Assembly (NCBI GenBank): GCA_030849805.1
Contig: JASANZ010002248.1
Location: forward strand, 43,375 to 107,374
Length of the DNA stretch: 64,000 nt
Reading direction: 5' to 3'
Source: Sergeia podlipaevii
Lineage: Eukaryota; Euglenozoa; Kinetoplastea; Trypanosomatida; Trypanosomatidae
Positions 9,635-18,786 of this stretch are shown piece after piece. Within the stretch, counting starts at the first letter, position 1. The number at the start of each line of letters is the position of its first letter. The notes beneath the pieces are model-generated. The model was given only the letters and a program-made list of their open reading frames with translations, was not told where the DNA came from and ran no database searches. Both the position numbers and the translations under genes were made by a program.

Positions 9635-10924
9635 CTAAAAGTATTTTTTGGCCTGCGCGTCATCACGAAGGTTCATTGCGCGCTCGCGTTCCAGCGTACG
9701 AAACAACGGCACCTGCAGCATATATCCCTCCATCGTTTGTGCGATTAGATCGTCCGTCTTGGGCTTCAACATCTTCGGGGCGGGCGCGCTCTTACCGGAG
9801 CGATGACGAGCACGAATGTTGCCGGTGGTGATCGCCGCATCGATACCACCGCCGTGCACAGCGAGGGTCATGTGAGAGCGAGAATATTCCCTGCGAGGGT
9901 CCAAGCCGTGATGAATCGCAGCAACGTTGCGGTCGTTCTGAGGAATGTGTCCGGCGTAGCCAACGATCTTGTCGTCCAGAAACTTGGGGTAACCGCGGAA
10001 CATGTCGTGAGAAGTGCCCATATGTGTGATGGCCTTGCTTTGTACATCGAGGGTTTGCGCAAGATCTTCGCCAGGCAGGCGTGTTGCAGGGGCTTCGTGG
10101 AAGCCGTAGTTGTACTCACCGTTGGGGTTCAGGTGCTCGCACTCCACTAGGTCCAGGTAGTTGCGGCGCACTAGTCGCTTCTCCTGAGCAGCCACAAGTG
10201 GCATCTCAACAGCATCCGCCATCGCGTACTCACCAACAAAAGGCTTCATCACGGGATCGCACGCACGCTTCGTGCGAATCTCCACACCACGCTGCACGCT
10301 GCCCACAAGGCCGCCGCGCTGGTCATCGTCCACTTTCTCAATCTTGCGCACAGCGCTGTAGAAATCAAGTCGCTGCTCCGGCTGTACATTGCGCGTAGCG
10401 GCGTGGGACTCAGACTCCCACTGATTGGAGGGGTATGCAATGGGCTTCCCCCACGCCTTCAGCTTCGCACCAGAGTCGCTTTGATCGGTGCTGAATCCAG
10501 TGAGAGAGGGGACACTATCACCGTCCGTAGTACGGCCAACATTTGGGTCCTGGTGGAGCTCGTCTACCGTCACAACGCGCTCGCGGTAGCCATCGGCGCT
10601 ATGCCTCTCCCGTCCCGCCGCAAACATGCTCGCTCTGTGCAGAGTACGCATGCCAGTATCACCAGCGGCATCAGACCCAGTGGAGTGATGACTGGCAGCA
10701 GAGAGCCTGCCGCCACTGGTAATCGAGGCAACGCTAAACCGATTAGACTTGTCCACCAGCTTCTCGAGCGGCATGGCGGTATAATCAATATCGTAGGTGG
10801 TCTCGAGGGAATGGTGAAGCGCGTAGGAGCCAGGAGCCTGCAATTCGGGCTGCTTCTTGGGCAACCGTGACTCCAGAGGAGCACGCGTGTTCACACCAGT
10901 CTTGAGAGGAATTTCTGAAGTCAT
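9635..10924 (-). CDS. Possible flagellar microtubule inner protein (CIMIP2/FAM166-like), 429 aa
   Basis: A soluble basic protein with no membrane segments. Around residue 315 it has KIVGYAGHIPQNDRN, which resembles the 'GYxGHIP/GYTGFVP' motif repeated in FAM166/CIMIP2 proteins that line the lumen of doublet microtubules. A preceding HDMFRGYPKFLDD and a following DPRREYSRSH are typical of the short Tyr/Arg/Pro motifs in such proteins. The C-terminus (PLFRTLERERAMNL) is helical. The N-terminal 200 residues are Ser/Thr-rich and look disordered. If the family is right, the protein sits in the axoneme. The match rests on one motif, so the assignment is tentative; the gene itself is secure. Confidence 0.5.
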   Translation of the reverse strand: MTSEIPLKTGVNTRAPLESRLPKKQPELQAPGSYALHHSLETTYDIDYTAMPLEKLVDKSNRFSVASITSGGRLSAASHHSTGSDAAGDTGMRTLHRASMFAAGRERHSADGYRERVVTVDELHQDPNVGRTTDGDSVPSLTGFSTDQSDSGAKLKAWGKPIAYPSNQWESESHAATRNVQPEQRLDFYSAVRKIEKVDDDQRGGLVGSVQRGVEIRTKRACDPVMKPFVGEYAMADAVEMPLVAAQEKRLVRRNYLDLVECEHLNPNGEYNYGFHEAPATRLPGEDLAQTLDVQSKAITHMGTSHDMFRGYPKFLDDKIVGYAGHIPQNDRNVAAIHHGLDPRREYSRSHMTLAVHGGGIDAAITTGNIRARHRSGKSAPAPKMLKPKTDDLIAQTMEGYMLQVPLFRTLERERAMNLRDDAQAKKYF

Positions 10925-11325
10925 GTTCCTATTCCTTTTTTTCGTTTGTTGTGCTTGCGATACCGCGAGTGATATATGCTGAGGAGTTTAAGTGCAATCG
11001 GAGAGTAGGCTCTAATGATGTTTCCTACTTGCGTTTTCTATACAATTTAGCGAATTGAATCACGCACATACAAATGTTCACGTCACACAGATAGATCAAC
11101 AAAAAAAAGAGAAAGAAACACGTATGTTTTTTCATTGTTATTGTTTTTAGAGAGAGAGAGAGAAAGTAAACAAAAAGGTGATAATAATAATAATAATAGT
11201 GAGTTTCCTATATACACATACTTTGCTTAAAAAGATGTCACAGAGGTGATTTTTTTTATTGTTATTGATGACGTACATATATCTATGAGTATGATATTCA
11301 TTCAAGGGCATCAACCACATGATTG
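10925..11325. other. Intergenic spacer
   Basis: 3' UTR of the coiled-coil gene and leader of the 429-residue gene. It contains (GA)n near 11150 and (AAT)n near 11180. No gene seen. Confidence 0.6.
11038..11122 (-). other. Possible spliced-leader acceptor for the 429-residue gene
   Basis: Minus strand: a T/C tract at about 11122-11101, with the first AG (TATAG) at 11039-11038, some 115 nt before the ATG. The tract-to-AG distance is long (about 60 nt), so this is less certain. Confidence 0.35.
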
Positions 11326-12627
11326 TCAATACGCTTGACGGCGGCCACCCCGTTGCCGATCCAATGCCCTCTTCAGTTCCTCGCGCTGCCTGCTCAATGT
11401 ACCTCGTGCATACTCTTCAGAGGATTCATGCAGCGACCCAACTTGGAGCAGCTGCTCACAGTCACGCGGCGCTAATGCATCTCTCTGCAAGGGATCACGC
11501 CTGGCATGCGTGATGCGTGCTTCTCTCCACGCTGCCGCCAGCGCCTTTTGTCGCTCTTCCTCGGTCATAGAAGCAAGCTTTTTGTCCAGGCGTTGTTGTT
11601 GATCACCATCATCCAGTGGCACCCCATGTTGGCTCCTAAAGAGAGCTAGAACAGGATCGGTGCCGTCGTCAAAAAACGAATCTTCAATGATGTGCTTCAT
11701 ACTGGGCCCAAAGACCCTCACAAGCTCCTCTTGGTACTCAGCAAGCCGTCTCATACGTTGTCCTTCTCGCTGCTGATCCAAAGCCTTCTGAAGCTCTTTT
11801 TGCCGTTCACGGCTTTCGCGCTTAAGACGCCTATCCTGGAGTTGCATATAAAGTCCCTGTGCTGCTCGAGCGCGCTTTAACACTCCATCAATGCCGTTGA
11901 GACCGCGCGGGAGAAGTTGACCGGGAGGCGGGGAGCGGGAGAGCATAATCGGGTCAGAGGCGGCAGCAACAGAGTGAGGTGCAGCAGAACTTGGTTGAGG
12001 TGGATGTGATTCCACACCCAAAGATGGCGCTCCGCCAGAGCCCGCGCCCGCAATCGAGCTACCGATTGGACTACTCCTCAACTTCTCTGCTTTCACACAT
12101 CTAGCTTCCGCGACTTTTTGCTCTAGATGTTTGAGCCTCACTGATGCTTCTCCTTCTCTTTTTTCATGAATGGAATTGCTCTCTTGTGCCTTCAATGTGC
12201 TCAGTCGGTTTAGTACACGAGGCGGGGGTGGGGGTTGTGATGGCCGCCACACCCTGCAGAGACGACCAAGATCGTCGCAATCCGTGCAATCGATACGCCT
12301 CGTACGTGATAGATCTGCAGAAGAATCAGCAGGAAAAGTTTTGACATAAGGGGACCCACTGTTCGCGGACCATGCAAGATCATGAGCCAGTGCTCTTCGC
12401 ACCGCTTCGGATGCAGGGAAGAACTGATGATGAAGCGGAACGGGTGACGGTGATGATGGGCAGTAGTATAACTCAGCTATTCCTCCCTTGGAGTTTTCAT
12501 TACCATTGAAAGTGCCCTCAGAATGGGCACTGTTCTCGCTACGATACAAGCCCGAGGCGTCGAAGCGTAGCTTATTTATGGGTGTCGTGCCTTGTGGGGG
12601 TGACCAACGTCTGTGGTCATCCCACAT
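11326..12627 (-). CDS. Coiled-coil protein of unknown function, 433 aa
   Basis: Not assigned to a named family. The start is taken as the ATG at 12627 (MWDDHRRWSPPQGT); the frame is open further upstream, but that part is poly-Ile/Tyr/Phe translated from AT-rich spacer and has no ATG in a plausible context. Residues 1-120 are polar and disordered. Residues 135-165 and 245-300 form charged coiled coils rich in Arg, Gln, Glu and Leu. A short motif recurs, LQKALDQQREGQRMRR at about 265 and LKRALDRQRGGRR at the very C-terminus. This layout resembles cytoskeletal or basal-body coiled-coil proteins, but no specific homology can be claimed. Confidence 0.75.
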   Translation of the reverse strand: MWDDHRRWSPPQGTTPINKLRFDASGLYRSENSAHSEGTFNGNENSKGGIAELYYCPSSPSPVPLHHQFFPASEAVRRALAHDLAWSANSGSPYVKTFPADSSADLSRTRRIDCTDCDDLGRLCRVWRPSQPPPPPRVLNRLSTLKAQESNSIHEKREGEASVRLKHLEQKVAEARCVKAEKLRSSPIGSSIAGAGSGGAPSLGVESHPPQPSSAAPHSVAAASDPIMLSRSPPPGQLLPRGLNGIDGVLKRARAAQGLYMQLQDRRLKRESRERQKELQKALDQQREGQRMRRLAEYQEELVRVFGPSMKHIIEDSFFDDGTDPVLALFRSQHGVPLDDGDQQQRLDKKLASMTEEERQKALAAAWREARITHARRDPLQRDALAPRDCEQLLQVGSLHESSEEYARGTLSRQREELKRALDRQRGGRRQAY

Positions 12628-13075
12628 GAAGCAAATAGTGTAATAAATTAATGAAAACAAGTAGTTGCAATCTAGATCTAATTGAAATGGCTCCCTCCCC
12701 TCTCTTTTTTTTTGAAGACAAAGTAAATATATATATATATATATTTTAAAAGAAAGAATGCATAAAAGTGTTATGTGTAGTTTAATAATGATGATCATAA
12801 TAATACTTAAAAAAAAAAAATAGCGTTTGCAATAACAACTAGAATACATGCACAAAAAAAAAAGTAGTGAAAGCATTGCCAACACAAAGTACACTGCGTA
12901 GCAAACTATGTGTTTCCCCCCCCCCTGTCTCGATGGACAGAATTTATTATTCAAAAGATAAGGCAGCACCTGCAACACATCACGCCCACATATATATATA
13001 AGCAAATGGAAATTCTCGTTGGCAAAAGACTCGCCATACATAAAACACGCCAAAAAAAAACCTCAGTCTCCCTCT
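12628..13075. other. Intergenic spacer
   Basis: Poly-A runs near 12809 and 12855 (T-runs on the transcribed strand, with AG at 12808-12807 as one acceptor candidate) and (TA)n near 12728. No gene seen. Confidence 0.55.
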
Positions 13076-14248
13076 CTAGTCGCCATCGGAGTCGTCCCAT
13101 TCGCTCTTCTGGGTTGGTGCCGCAATGGCCACACGTTTGTCGTAAACGTAGCTTGCATCGCCAGGCTTAATCGCGTTCTCCTTAAACCTCTCATTCATCA
13201 CCTCTTTGAACTCTTTCAATGTGATGTCATCGGCGTCGTTAAGATCAACATTCTCAAGTGCCTTCTCAGGGTCGCGATACAAAAGTCCTAGATCAGCCTT
13301 TTGGGGAGCCCCGCTGCCTTTCTGGCCGGTGACAGCCTTGCTTTTTGTGCTTGGTGATGGTGGCGGGGAATAGGCATTCCCATGTGTCTGCTGCTGCTGC
13401 TGTTCTTCTTGCAATACTTTGCTTTTTTCTTTAGCTTCCTCCTTCTTGCCAACGCGCTCTCCAGGTGCTGCTACTGATTTTTCGTCTGCCGCTACGCTCA
13501 TCAGTCTCTGCAGCTTCATAAGCAGTTTCTGAAGCTCCGTCTCCGGCAGCAGCGCATCGTGAGAAGCGGAGAGCCTGCGAGCTAGCGGACCCGTGGGGCC
13601 ACTCGCATGCAAAAGCCCCCTGAGATAAATACAACGACGGCGCACGACACCGACTGGCCGCTCGTACTCAATTGCCAGCTCCGGGGGGTCCACGCGCAGC
13701 CCTACACGCCGCGCTTGCGCTACAAGACTAGGTTTCGTCATCTTCGCAGTTTCCACCCACCAGCGACTAGGAACCATCGCGGTGATGAGCAGTCCATCGA
13801 CGATGCCGGAGGTCAGTGCGTCCACGCCAATCTCATGCGCGTGGCTCTCTAAAATGGCATCGCTCTGCGCAGCGACAAACTCGACAATTTTTTCGTTGGC
13901 AATGGTGAAGGAAACCATTGCGGCGCACGTTTGAACAGCGTCGGCATACTCGCTGACGCTGCATCCTCCAGGGTAGAGGCTCTTCACAATGTCCACTGTT
14001 TCGGCAATATCAGAGGCGTGTTGACTGGAGAGATCAGCACGAAGCTGCGCATACCGGTCGCGCATGATTGTAAACCACGAGGTAGCTAAAAGTCGAGAGG
14101 CGGTGGTAGCGGTCACTAGGTCTTCCTGTGTACATACAGTGCCGGTGCGAAGGGTGAGCTCGCGGAAGGCTTCCTTCGGACTGGAAGCTGTTTGGTACAA
14201 GTGGTGCGCAAGTGTCCACAGCTCAGTGCCAAGATCCTCTGCAGTCAT
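13076..14248 (-). CDS. CEP19: CEP19-like ciliary protein with an extra N-terminal domain, 390 aa
   Basis: Residues 184-250 match the CEP19 N-terminal half: GLRVDPPELAIEYE lines up with 'GIRFQPPAIILIYESE', followed by a basic strand and a helix (LQKLLMKLQRL). Residues 325-390 match its C-terminal half: DPEKALENVDLNDADD, a helix with MNERFKEN, then SYVYDKRVAI and a terminal EWDDSDGD, as in 'PNFVYDIEVEF...GWDTESADEF'. In animals and algae CEP19 recruits the GTPase RABL2 to the basal body to start IFT-B entry; CEP19 itself is about 165 residues. Here some 180 extra residues precede it, an Ala-rich all-helical domain with no family I recognise, and a Gln/Lys/Pro-rich linker (255-315) separates the two CEP19 halves. 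The ATG at 14248 follows an acceptor at 14404. The CEP19 assignment is firm for a by-eye call; the function of the N-terminal domain is unknown. Confidence 0.8.
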   Translation of the reverse strand: MTAEDLGTELWTLAHHLYQTASSPKEAFRELTLRTGTVCTQEDLVTATTASRLLATSWFTIMRDRYAQLRADLSSQHASDIAETVDIVKSLYPGGCSVSEYADAVQTCAAMVSFTIANEKIVEFVAAQSDAILESHAHEIGVDALTSGIVDGLLITAMVPSRWWVETAKMTKPSLVAQARRVGLRVDPPELAIEYERPVGVVRRRCIYLRGLLHASGPTGPLARRLSASHDALLPETELQKLLMKLQRLMSVAADEKSVAAPGERVGKKEEAKEKSKVLQEEQQQQQTHGNAYSPPPSPSTKSKAVTGQKGSGAPQKADLGLLYRDPEKALENVDLNDADDITLKEFKEVMNERFKENAIKPGDASYVYDKRVAIAAPTQKSEWDDSDGD

Positions 14249-14778
14249 CTGCTGCTTTCTATTTCTATTGATTTTTTTTTCCGCTGAAGATCAAAAGACT
14301 GCCTTGCAAATCGGTATGTAATATATCTAAACTTTATGTGTATCTGATGTAACTACGCAACTATATGAATTTTAAAGCACGATATGCAAAGGTGATGCAG
14401 TGGCTAGAACAAAAAAAGTCAAGAAACAAAAGAGACATTTAAAAAAAGACCGCAGAAGGAGCGTTTCTGTAGCAAAGAATCACCTCAAGATTCACGTAGA
14501 TGCAAACCATCAATATCTTTCCAGAAAGGAAAAAAAAAACTCATAAAAAAAGAAACCGGCAATGTAAGAATACATATCATATCGGAGAGAAAAAAAAAAT
14601 GGTACTTATGTGCAGTCGTGAAGGTGTGAATGTTTGCCGTTACACACATATGCTAACTTTATACCTCATGCAATCCTCTTTAGAACGCCAGCCATCAACA
14701 AACACCCATAACATATTTCCATATATATATATATTTTTTTTTAAAAAAAAAAAAACACATATGAAGTAACGGTCACTG
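14249..14778. other. Intergenic spacer
   Basis: 3' UTR of PRP31 and leader of CEP19. Poly-A runs throughout; no gene seen. Confidence 0.6.
14404..14460 (-). other. Predicted spliced-leader acceptor for the CEP19 gene
   Basis: Minus strand: a long T/C tract ending TTTTTTTGTTCTAG with the AG at 14405-14404, about 155 nt before the ATG. Confidence 0.6.
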
Positions 14779-15819
14779 TTATCTCTGCTTCCTCAGGCGC
14801 TTTCGACCGCGGCGTTCATACATGTTATGCCCAGCGCCGCGTAGCACTGGTGGGTCTAGCCACTGCTTCATACGGTTGCACACGAATCTGCGCTCGCGAA
14901 TACCCTGGTCCTTCGTGGCCGCACGGCGCTCGGCGTCAATTCTCGCAAGATCCAGCGCCTTACTGGCAACCAGCCGCAATGCTTTGGGTCGGAGTTGCGT
15001 GGGTAGATTCGAAACAAGATCTGAGCTGCTCAAGAAGCCGGTCGTCTTGATCGCTACACCGCTTTCATTTGCGCGTGCACTACCGAGTGCAGCAAGCTCA
15101 GTCGGGTCCATCGTGGCCAGCTTCTGCGCACTACCAGCAATGGCGAAGAGCTGTGAGGTAATGCCCGTGCCCAGAAATGCGCTGAGATTGGGACAGATAA
15201 GCGGCATCGATACCTGAATGTACTCTAAGAAGGTCTGCTTCGCCATCTCAAGATTCTCCATCTCCTGACACGCCTCAAGAACGCGCTTCAGCTCCTCCTT
15301 GGCTAGCTCCCGCCCTGCCGTAGTAGAGGCGCAGGCGATCATGACAACAAGCATCTGAGAAGGTACAATCTCGTCGAGTTCGTCAATAATGCCAGTGAAG
15401 TCCATGTTGTTCTGAATGAGTTTTACAACACGACTGTAAAGCACGTTGTCGGAAAAGAACATGGCAAGCTCCGGAAAGCGGGCACCGTAGTGCGCGCGCA
15501 GAAACACCATCACTCGGCTTTTTTCCACTTCCATGAGCAGCACAAGCGCGCTGCAGTCAGACACGTATTGATACTCAGGGTCATCCTGGGGGATAGCGTT
15601 CTTCCCGCCTTCAGGCTGTTCGTAGTCACTAAGTCTCTTGAACATATTGCTGAGATAAGAAGAACGCAATAAGGATGTGATCTCGGTAACACTAGTATAC
15701 CGTAGTGCGTCATCGTCACTGAGCAGTGGCACCTCTTCTGCGAGTTCGTGAGCTAAGTTCACCTCTATGACAGGGGCCTTTTCACGTTCTTTACCATGTG
15801 CATCCCAGCCTTCGTCCAT
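14779..15819 (-). CDS. PRP31: U4/U6 snRNP protein Prp31 (Nop domain), 346 aa
   Basis: A core component of the U4/U6.U5 tri-snRNP needed for spliceosome activation; in trypanosomatids it serves trans-splicing of every mRNA. Residues 75-185 correspond to the NOSIC/coiled-coil part (HYGARFPELAMFFSDNVLYS resembles 'YSKRFPELESLVPNALDY'). The Nop domain follows (about 195-310), with LPTQLRPKALRLVASKALDLARID closely like 'LPPDLRRKAARLVAAKCTLAARVD'. The C-terminus ends in a basic RRGRKRLRKQR that aligns with the human GGRRYRKMKER stretch. The protein stops there, so the separate Prp31 C-terminal domain found in the 499-residue human protein is absent. The ATG at 15819 is only about 8 nt after the first AG following the polypyrimidine tract. 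Confidence 0.9.
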   Translation of the reverse strand: MDEGWDAHGKEREKAPVIEVNLAHELAEEVPLLSDDDALRYTSVTEITSLLRSSYLSNMFKRLSDYEQPEGGKNAIPQDDPEYQYVSDCSALVLLMEVEKSRVMVFLRAHYGARFPELAMFFSDNVLYSRVVKLIQNNMDFTGIIDELDEIVPSQMLVVMIACASTTAGRELAKEELKRVLEACQEMENLEMAKQTFLEYIQVSMPLICPNLSAFLGTGITSQLFAIAGSAQKLATMDPTELAALGSARANESGVAIKTTGFLSSSDLVSNLPTQLRPKALRLVASKALDLARIDAERRAATKDQGIRERRFVCNRMKQWLDPPVLRGAGHNMYERRGRKRLRKQR

Positions 15820-16677
15820 GGCTGCTTCTAAATGATGATGATAATAATAATAATATCAAGTAAAGCAATAATTCACACAAACAATAATAATAAAAAGAAG
15901 AGAAAAAAATCGTTTGTTTGTTTGCTTTTCAGTTTAGTTGATACTTAAAGCTGAATCAACCAGCAAACACCAATTGCTATTTCAATACTACTACTACTAC
16001 TACAACCACTATAACATACAGTATTTATATAGTGCATACGCAAAAGAGTATATGCAAACAGATCAAGTTAAAAGGAAAAGAAAAGGGAGATAATAGTAAT
16101 TTGCACACACACAAAAAAAAAAAAATGGGGCGAGAGATAACTGCAGCAGTGCCAAAGCTGGAAACCCAATTATATATATATATATATATGCCCATGATAA
16201 CACAACAGATCATATAGCACGGCGGAAAGCAAATGTACAGGAGACTTTCCCTTCTGCTCGTGTTCATTTCATTTTTCTTTCCTTCTTTCTCTCTCTCTTC
16301 CTCCCCAAGAAAGAAGAAGGTAAGAAGAGAATAAACATGTATATACAAGACCATCCACACACCACCTATAAATAAATAAATATATATATGCGGAAAAGAA
16401 TGATTGCACACTTCTACCCTTGTTCACGCCACATTGTTTACATAACAAAAAAAAAAGAAAAGGAAGAAAAGAGAGAGGCAACAAAAAAAAGCACCAAAAA
16501 CACTTGGACGTACCACAAACACAACGCCACTCATACATATCTAAGCGCAATACCCAAGAATGTGCACTCGGCACTTCATCATCATCATCATGCCGTATGT
16601 GCAAACTATCCACCACTTCTTTTTTTTTTCTCTCCGCTCTATTCACTATGTATGACCTATATATAAGACACACACTT
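15820..16677. other. Intergenic spacer of about 0.86 kb
   Basis: 3' UTR of the ankyrin gene and leader of PRP31. (TAA)n near 15840, (TA)n near 16170, (TAC)n near 15990. Short frames here are low-complexity translations only. Confidence 0.6.
15828..15909 (-). other. Predicted spliced-leader acceptor for PRP31, very short leader
   Basis: Minus strand: T/C tract at 15909-15893; the first AG after it is at 15829-15828, leaving about 8 nt before the ATG. The intervening stretch is AG-free (TAT/CAT repeats), so no closer alternative exists. Confidence 0.45.
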
Positions 16678-18294
16678 CTAAAGCGCGATAAAACTCTTGG
16701 CCGCAATCTCCGCTTGCAGCTTACGCATATTGGCCTTCTCCCGCAACGCGGTTTGTTTTGCTGCCTTGCTACCTTTTCCCCCACGCCTCATCGTATTCAT
16801 GGCGTCTTCAAAGTCCATCCGCGCCTCTAGCTCTTGCAGCAGCAACATCATCTCCGCCCTTCGCGCTGGCTCCGCCACGCTGTCCTCTGGTACGCACTTC
16901 GACAGACGCGGCTCGCACTGTCTAACATCCAAGCCGCATGCCATCAGCACACGCAGAGCAGCGGTCTGTGCGGTATTGAGAATCCACTGTAGCACAGTAC
17001 AGGATGAGTTCTCGGTACCTGCTGTAGTGAAGGCGTCAATGTGATCGTCTAGGGGCATGCTAGAGGCATCGGAGAGGCCATCCACAATGGTATCAGCGTA
17101 CGCGAGGCCACGAACAACAATGGAGTGGAAATAGATCACCTGCTCTGGCATCATAGCGCCTTGCAGCGGCAAAAGATGCAGCAGCGCGCGCGGCAGCACC
17201 TCTCGAAGGGTGAGCAGCTCCGACTCCACCCAGTCAATGATCAATCGCCTGCATGGAGCAGTGCGGCAGTCTAGAACATCGAATATTTGAGCAAAAACGA
17301 GCTTATCAAGGCGGAGGGCCGCCTGCACAATAAGCTCCGTGTCGTTGACAACCGGTACGACGACGCTGTTTCCATTGGTCTGACTATGATGGCTGGCACT
17401 ACCCGCAGCGTGAGTTGAGGACCCAACACTCCGTCGCGATGCGTTATGGGTGTTGAGAGGCTGTGCAGCAGAGAAATAGGGTTCAAGAATGGCTGCGACG
17501 GCGTCGTGTTGATGCCAGTGCGCAAGGAAAAGGGGTGTCCGGCCACAGAAGAACCAATCCGCGTGCTTCGAGCTCACTAACTTTGCTGCTGCCGCTGCTC
17601 GTGCCGCGGCCGCAGCGGCGGCAGTAGTGGTGGTGGTGGAGCGTGGCGTCTCTGCCGCAGAAGCAACATCTTCGTAGATATCATTTCCCTGGCCAGTCAT
17701 CTGCAGGTTCATCACCCTAGACGAAATGCTAGGCGGTTCGGTGGTGTAGCCACTGCGTGAGTCCAGACTTAGATCATTGCCTGACGGACTGGGAACTATC
17801 CTCAAAGAAGCCATCGGCACACAAGGCGGTAGAATCTGTCGAGTAAGCACCAGTGGACTCGCGCCGTTATGAATCAGCATTTGAACGCACTCTAGATGAC
17901 CGTTGCGTGCTGCCAGGTGCAAAGGAGCCATGCCAGCGGCGTTGAACGCATGAAGTGAGCAATCGCACTCCCTCACAAGAATAGTGGCTACCTGAGTGTA
18001 GCCGTATGCACAGGCAATGTGAAGCGGGGTGTTTCCCTCAGCGTCACGTGCGGTGGCAATATTTTCCTTGTCTATGTCCAGCTCCTCCGTGTACGACACG
18101 TATGGATTCGCGGTGTCGGGACGTACTTGCATCTTCTCCAGAATAAGGTGGATACCTGGGCTCACATCAAACGGGTTGACGCCGCGCACGACAGTAAGCA
18201 GACTTGCTACGTCATTGGCGGCAACTACGTCGAATATGTTGCGGGCTGGCACCTCATATGGCTTTGGCTGCTTGAGTGTATTGCCAAGACGCAT
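16678..18294 (-). CDS. Ankyrin-repeat protein, 538 aa
   Basis: Probably a protein-interaction scaffold. Ankyrin repeats are clear at about 86-118 (EGNTPLHIACAYGYTQVATI) and 119-150 (AGMAPLHLAARNGHLECVQM), with a diverged third at about 250-280 (GRTPLFLAHWHQHDAVAAIL). Between the second and third lies a Ser/Thr/Ala-rich insert of about 100 residues including poly-Thr and poly-Ala. The C-terminal 250 residues are helical, hold no catalytic motif I recognise, and end in a basic coiled segment. The ATG at 18294 lies about 105 nt after a strong acceptor. Ankyrin repeats are common and do not define a pathway. Confidence 0.85.
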   Translation of the reverse strand: MRLGNTLKQPKPYEVPARNIFDVVAANDVASLLTVVRGVNPFDVSPGIHLILEKMQVRPDTANPYVSYTEELDIDKENIATARDAEGNTPLHIACAYGYTQVATILVRECDCSLHAFNAAGMAPLHLAARNGHLECVQMLIHNGASPLVLTRQILPPCVPMASLRIVPSPSGNDLSLDSRSGYTTEPPSISSRVMNLQMTGQGNDIYEDVASAAETPRSTTTTTAAAAAAARAAAAAKLVSSKHADWFFCGRTPLFLAHWHQHDAVAAILEPYFSAAQPLNTHNASRRSVGSSTHAAGSASHHSQTNGNSVVVPVVNDTELIVQAALRLDKLVFAQIFDVLDCRTAPCRRLIIDWVESELLTLREVLPRALLHLLPLQGAMMPEQVIYFHSIVVRGLAYADTIVDGLSDASSMPLDDHIDAFTTAGTENSSCTVLQWILNTAQTAALRVLMACGLDVRQCEPRLSKCVPEDSVAEPARRAEMMLLLQELEARMDFEDAMNTMRRGGKGSKAAKQTALREKANMRKLQAEIAAKSFIAL

Positions 18295-18786
18295 TTGCTA
18301 CTAGAGGAAGAGTATGTACGCAGCTGCCCCGGTAAATTTATATATATATATATTTGAAGGGTTGCCCTGAGGTATTGAATCAACCTTTAAACAACAAAAC
18401 TGAGATAAAAAGAGAAGAGAGAGGGAAGCAAAAAAGTAAAGAGTTGGGTGAAACCCAAAGAACGTAATGTGCAATGTTGAAAAAAAAAAAAATGATATCC
18501 AAAATGACATTCTTAGGGTGAACCGCATTTTTTCTTTTTTTGCGTGTTGTTTTAGGGAGATGCATGCAATAAGAGAAAAAAAAAAAAGGATTTGTGACAA
18601 TAGCAGAAAGGCACTGTAGAGAGAAAAAAAGAAGACAAAAAAAAAGATCTGAAAGCATTCTTTTTATCATTTCCCTCTTCTCTCTGCTCTGTTCACCATT
18701 CTGAAGATTAAAGCTCGCACTGCCGACAAGTAGATGCGCCACTCCTCCGTAAGCTCGCCCTTCGCAAGCACACTTGTCTCCTTTCC
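18295..18786. other. Intergenic spacer
   Basis: 3' UTR of the Iwr1-like gene and leader of the ankyrin gene. Poly-A runs at about 18480, 18577 and 18625. No gene seen. Confidence 0.6.
18400..18440 (-). other. Predicted spliced-leader acceptor for the ankyrin gene
   Basis: Minus strand: CCCTCTCTCTTCTCTTTTTA then TCTCAG, AG at 18401-18400. One of the most canonical tract-plus-CAG sites in the window. Confidence 0.65.

Noticed and set aside
12628..13053. 142-codon N-terminal extension of the coiled-coil protein
   Set aside because: The extension starts at TTG and translates AT-rich spacer; splice-acceptor candidates lie inside it.
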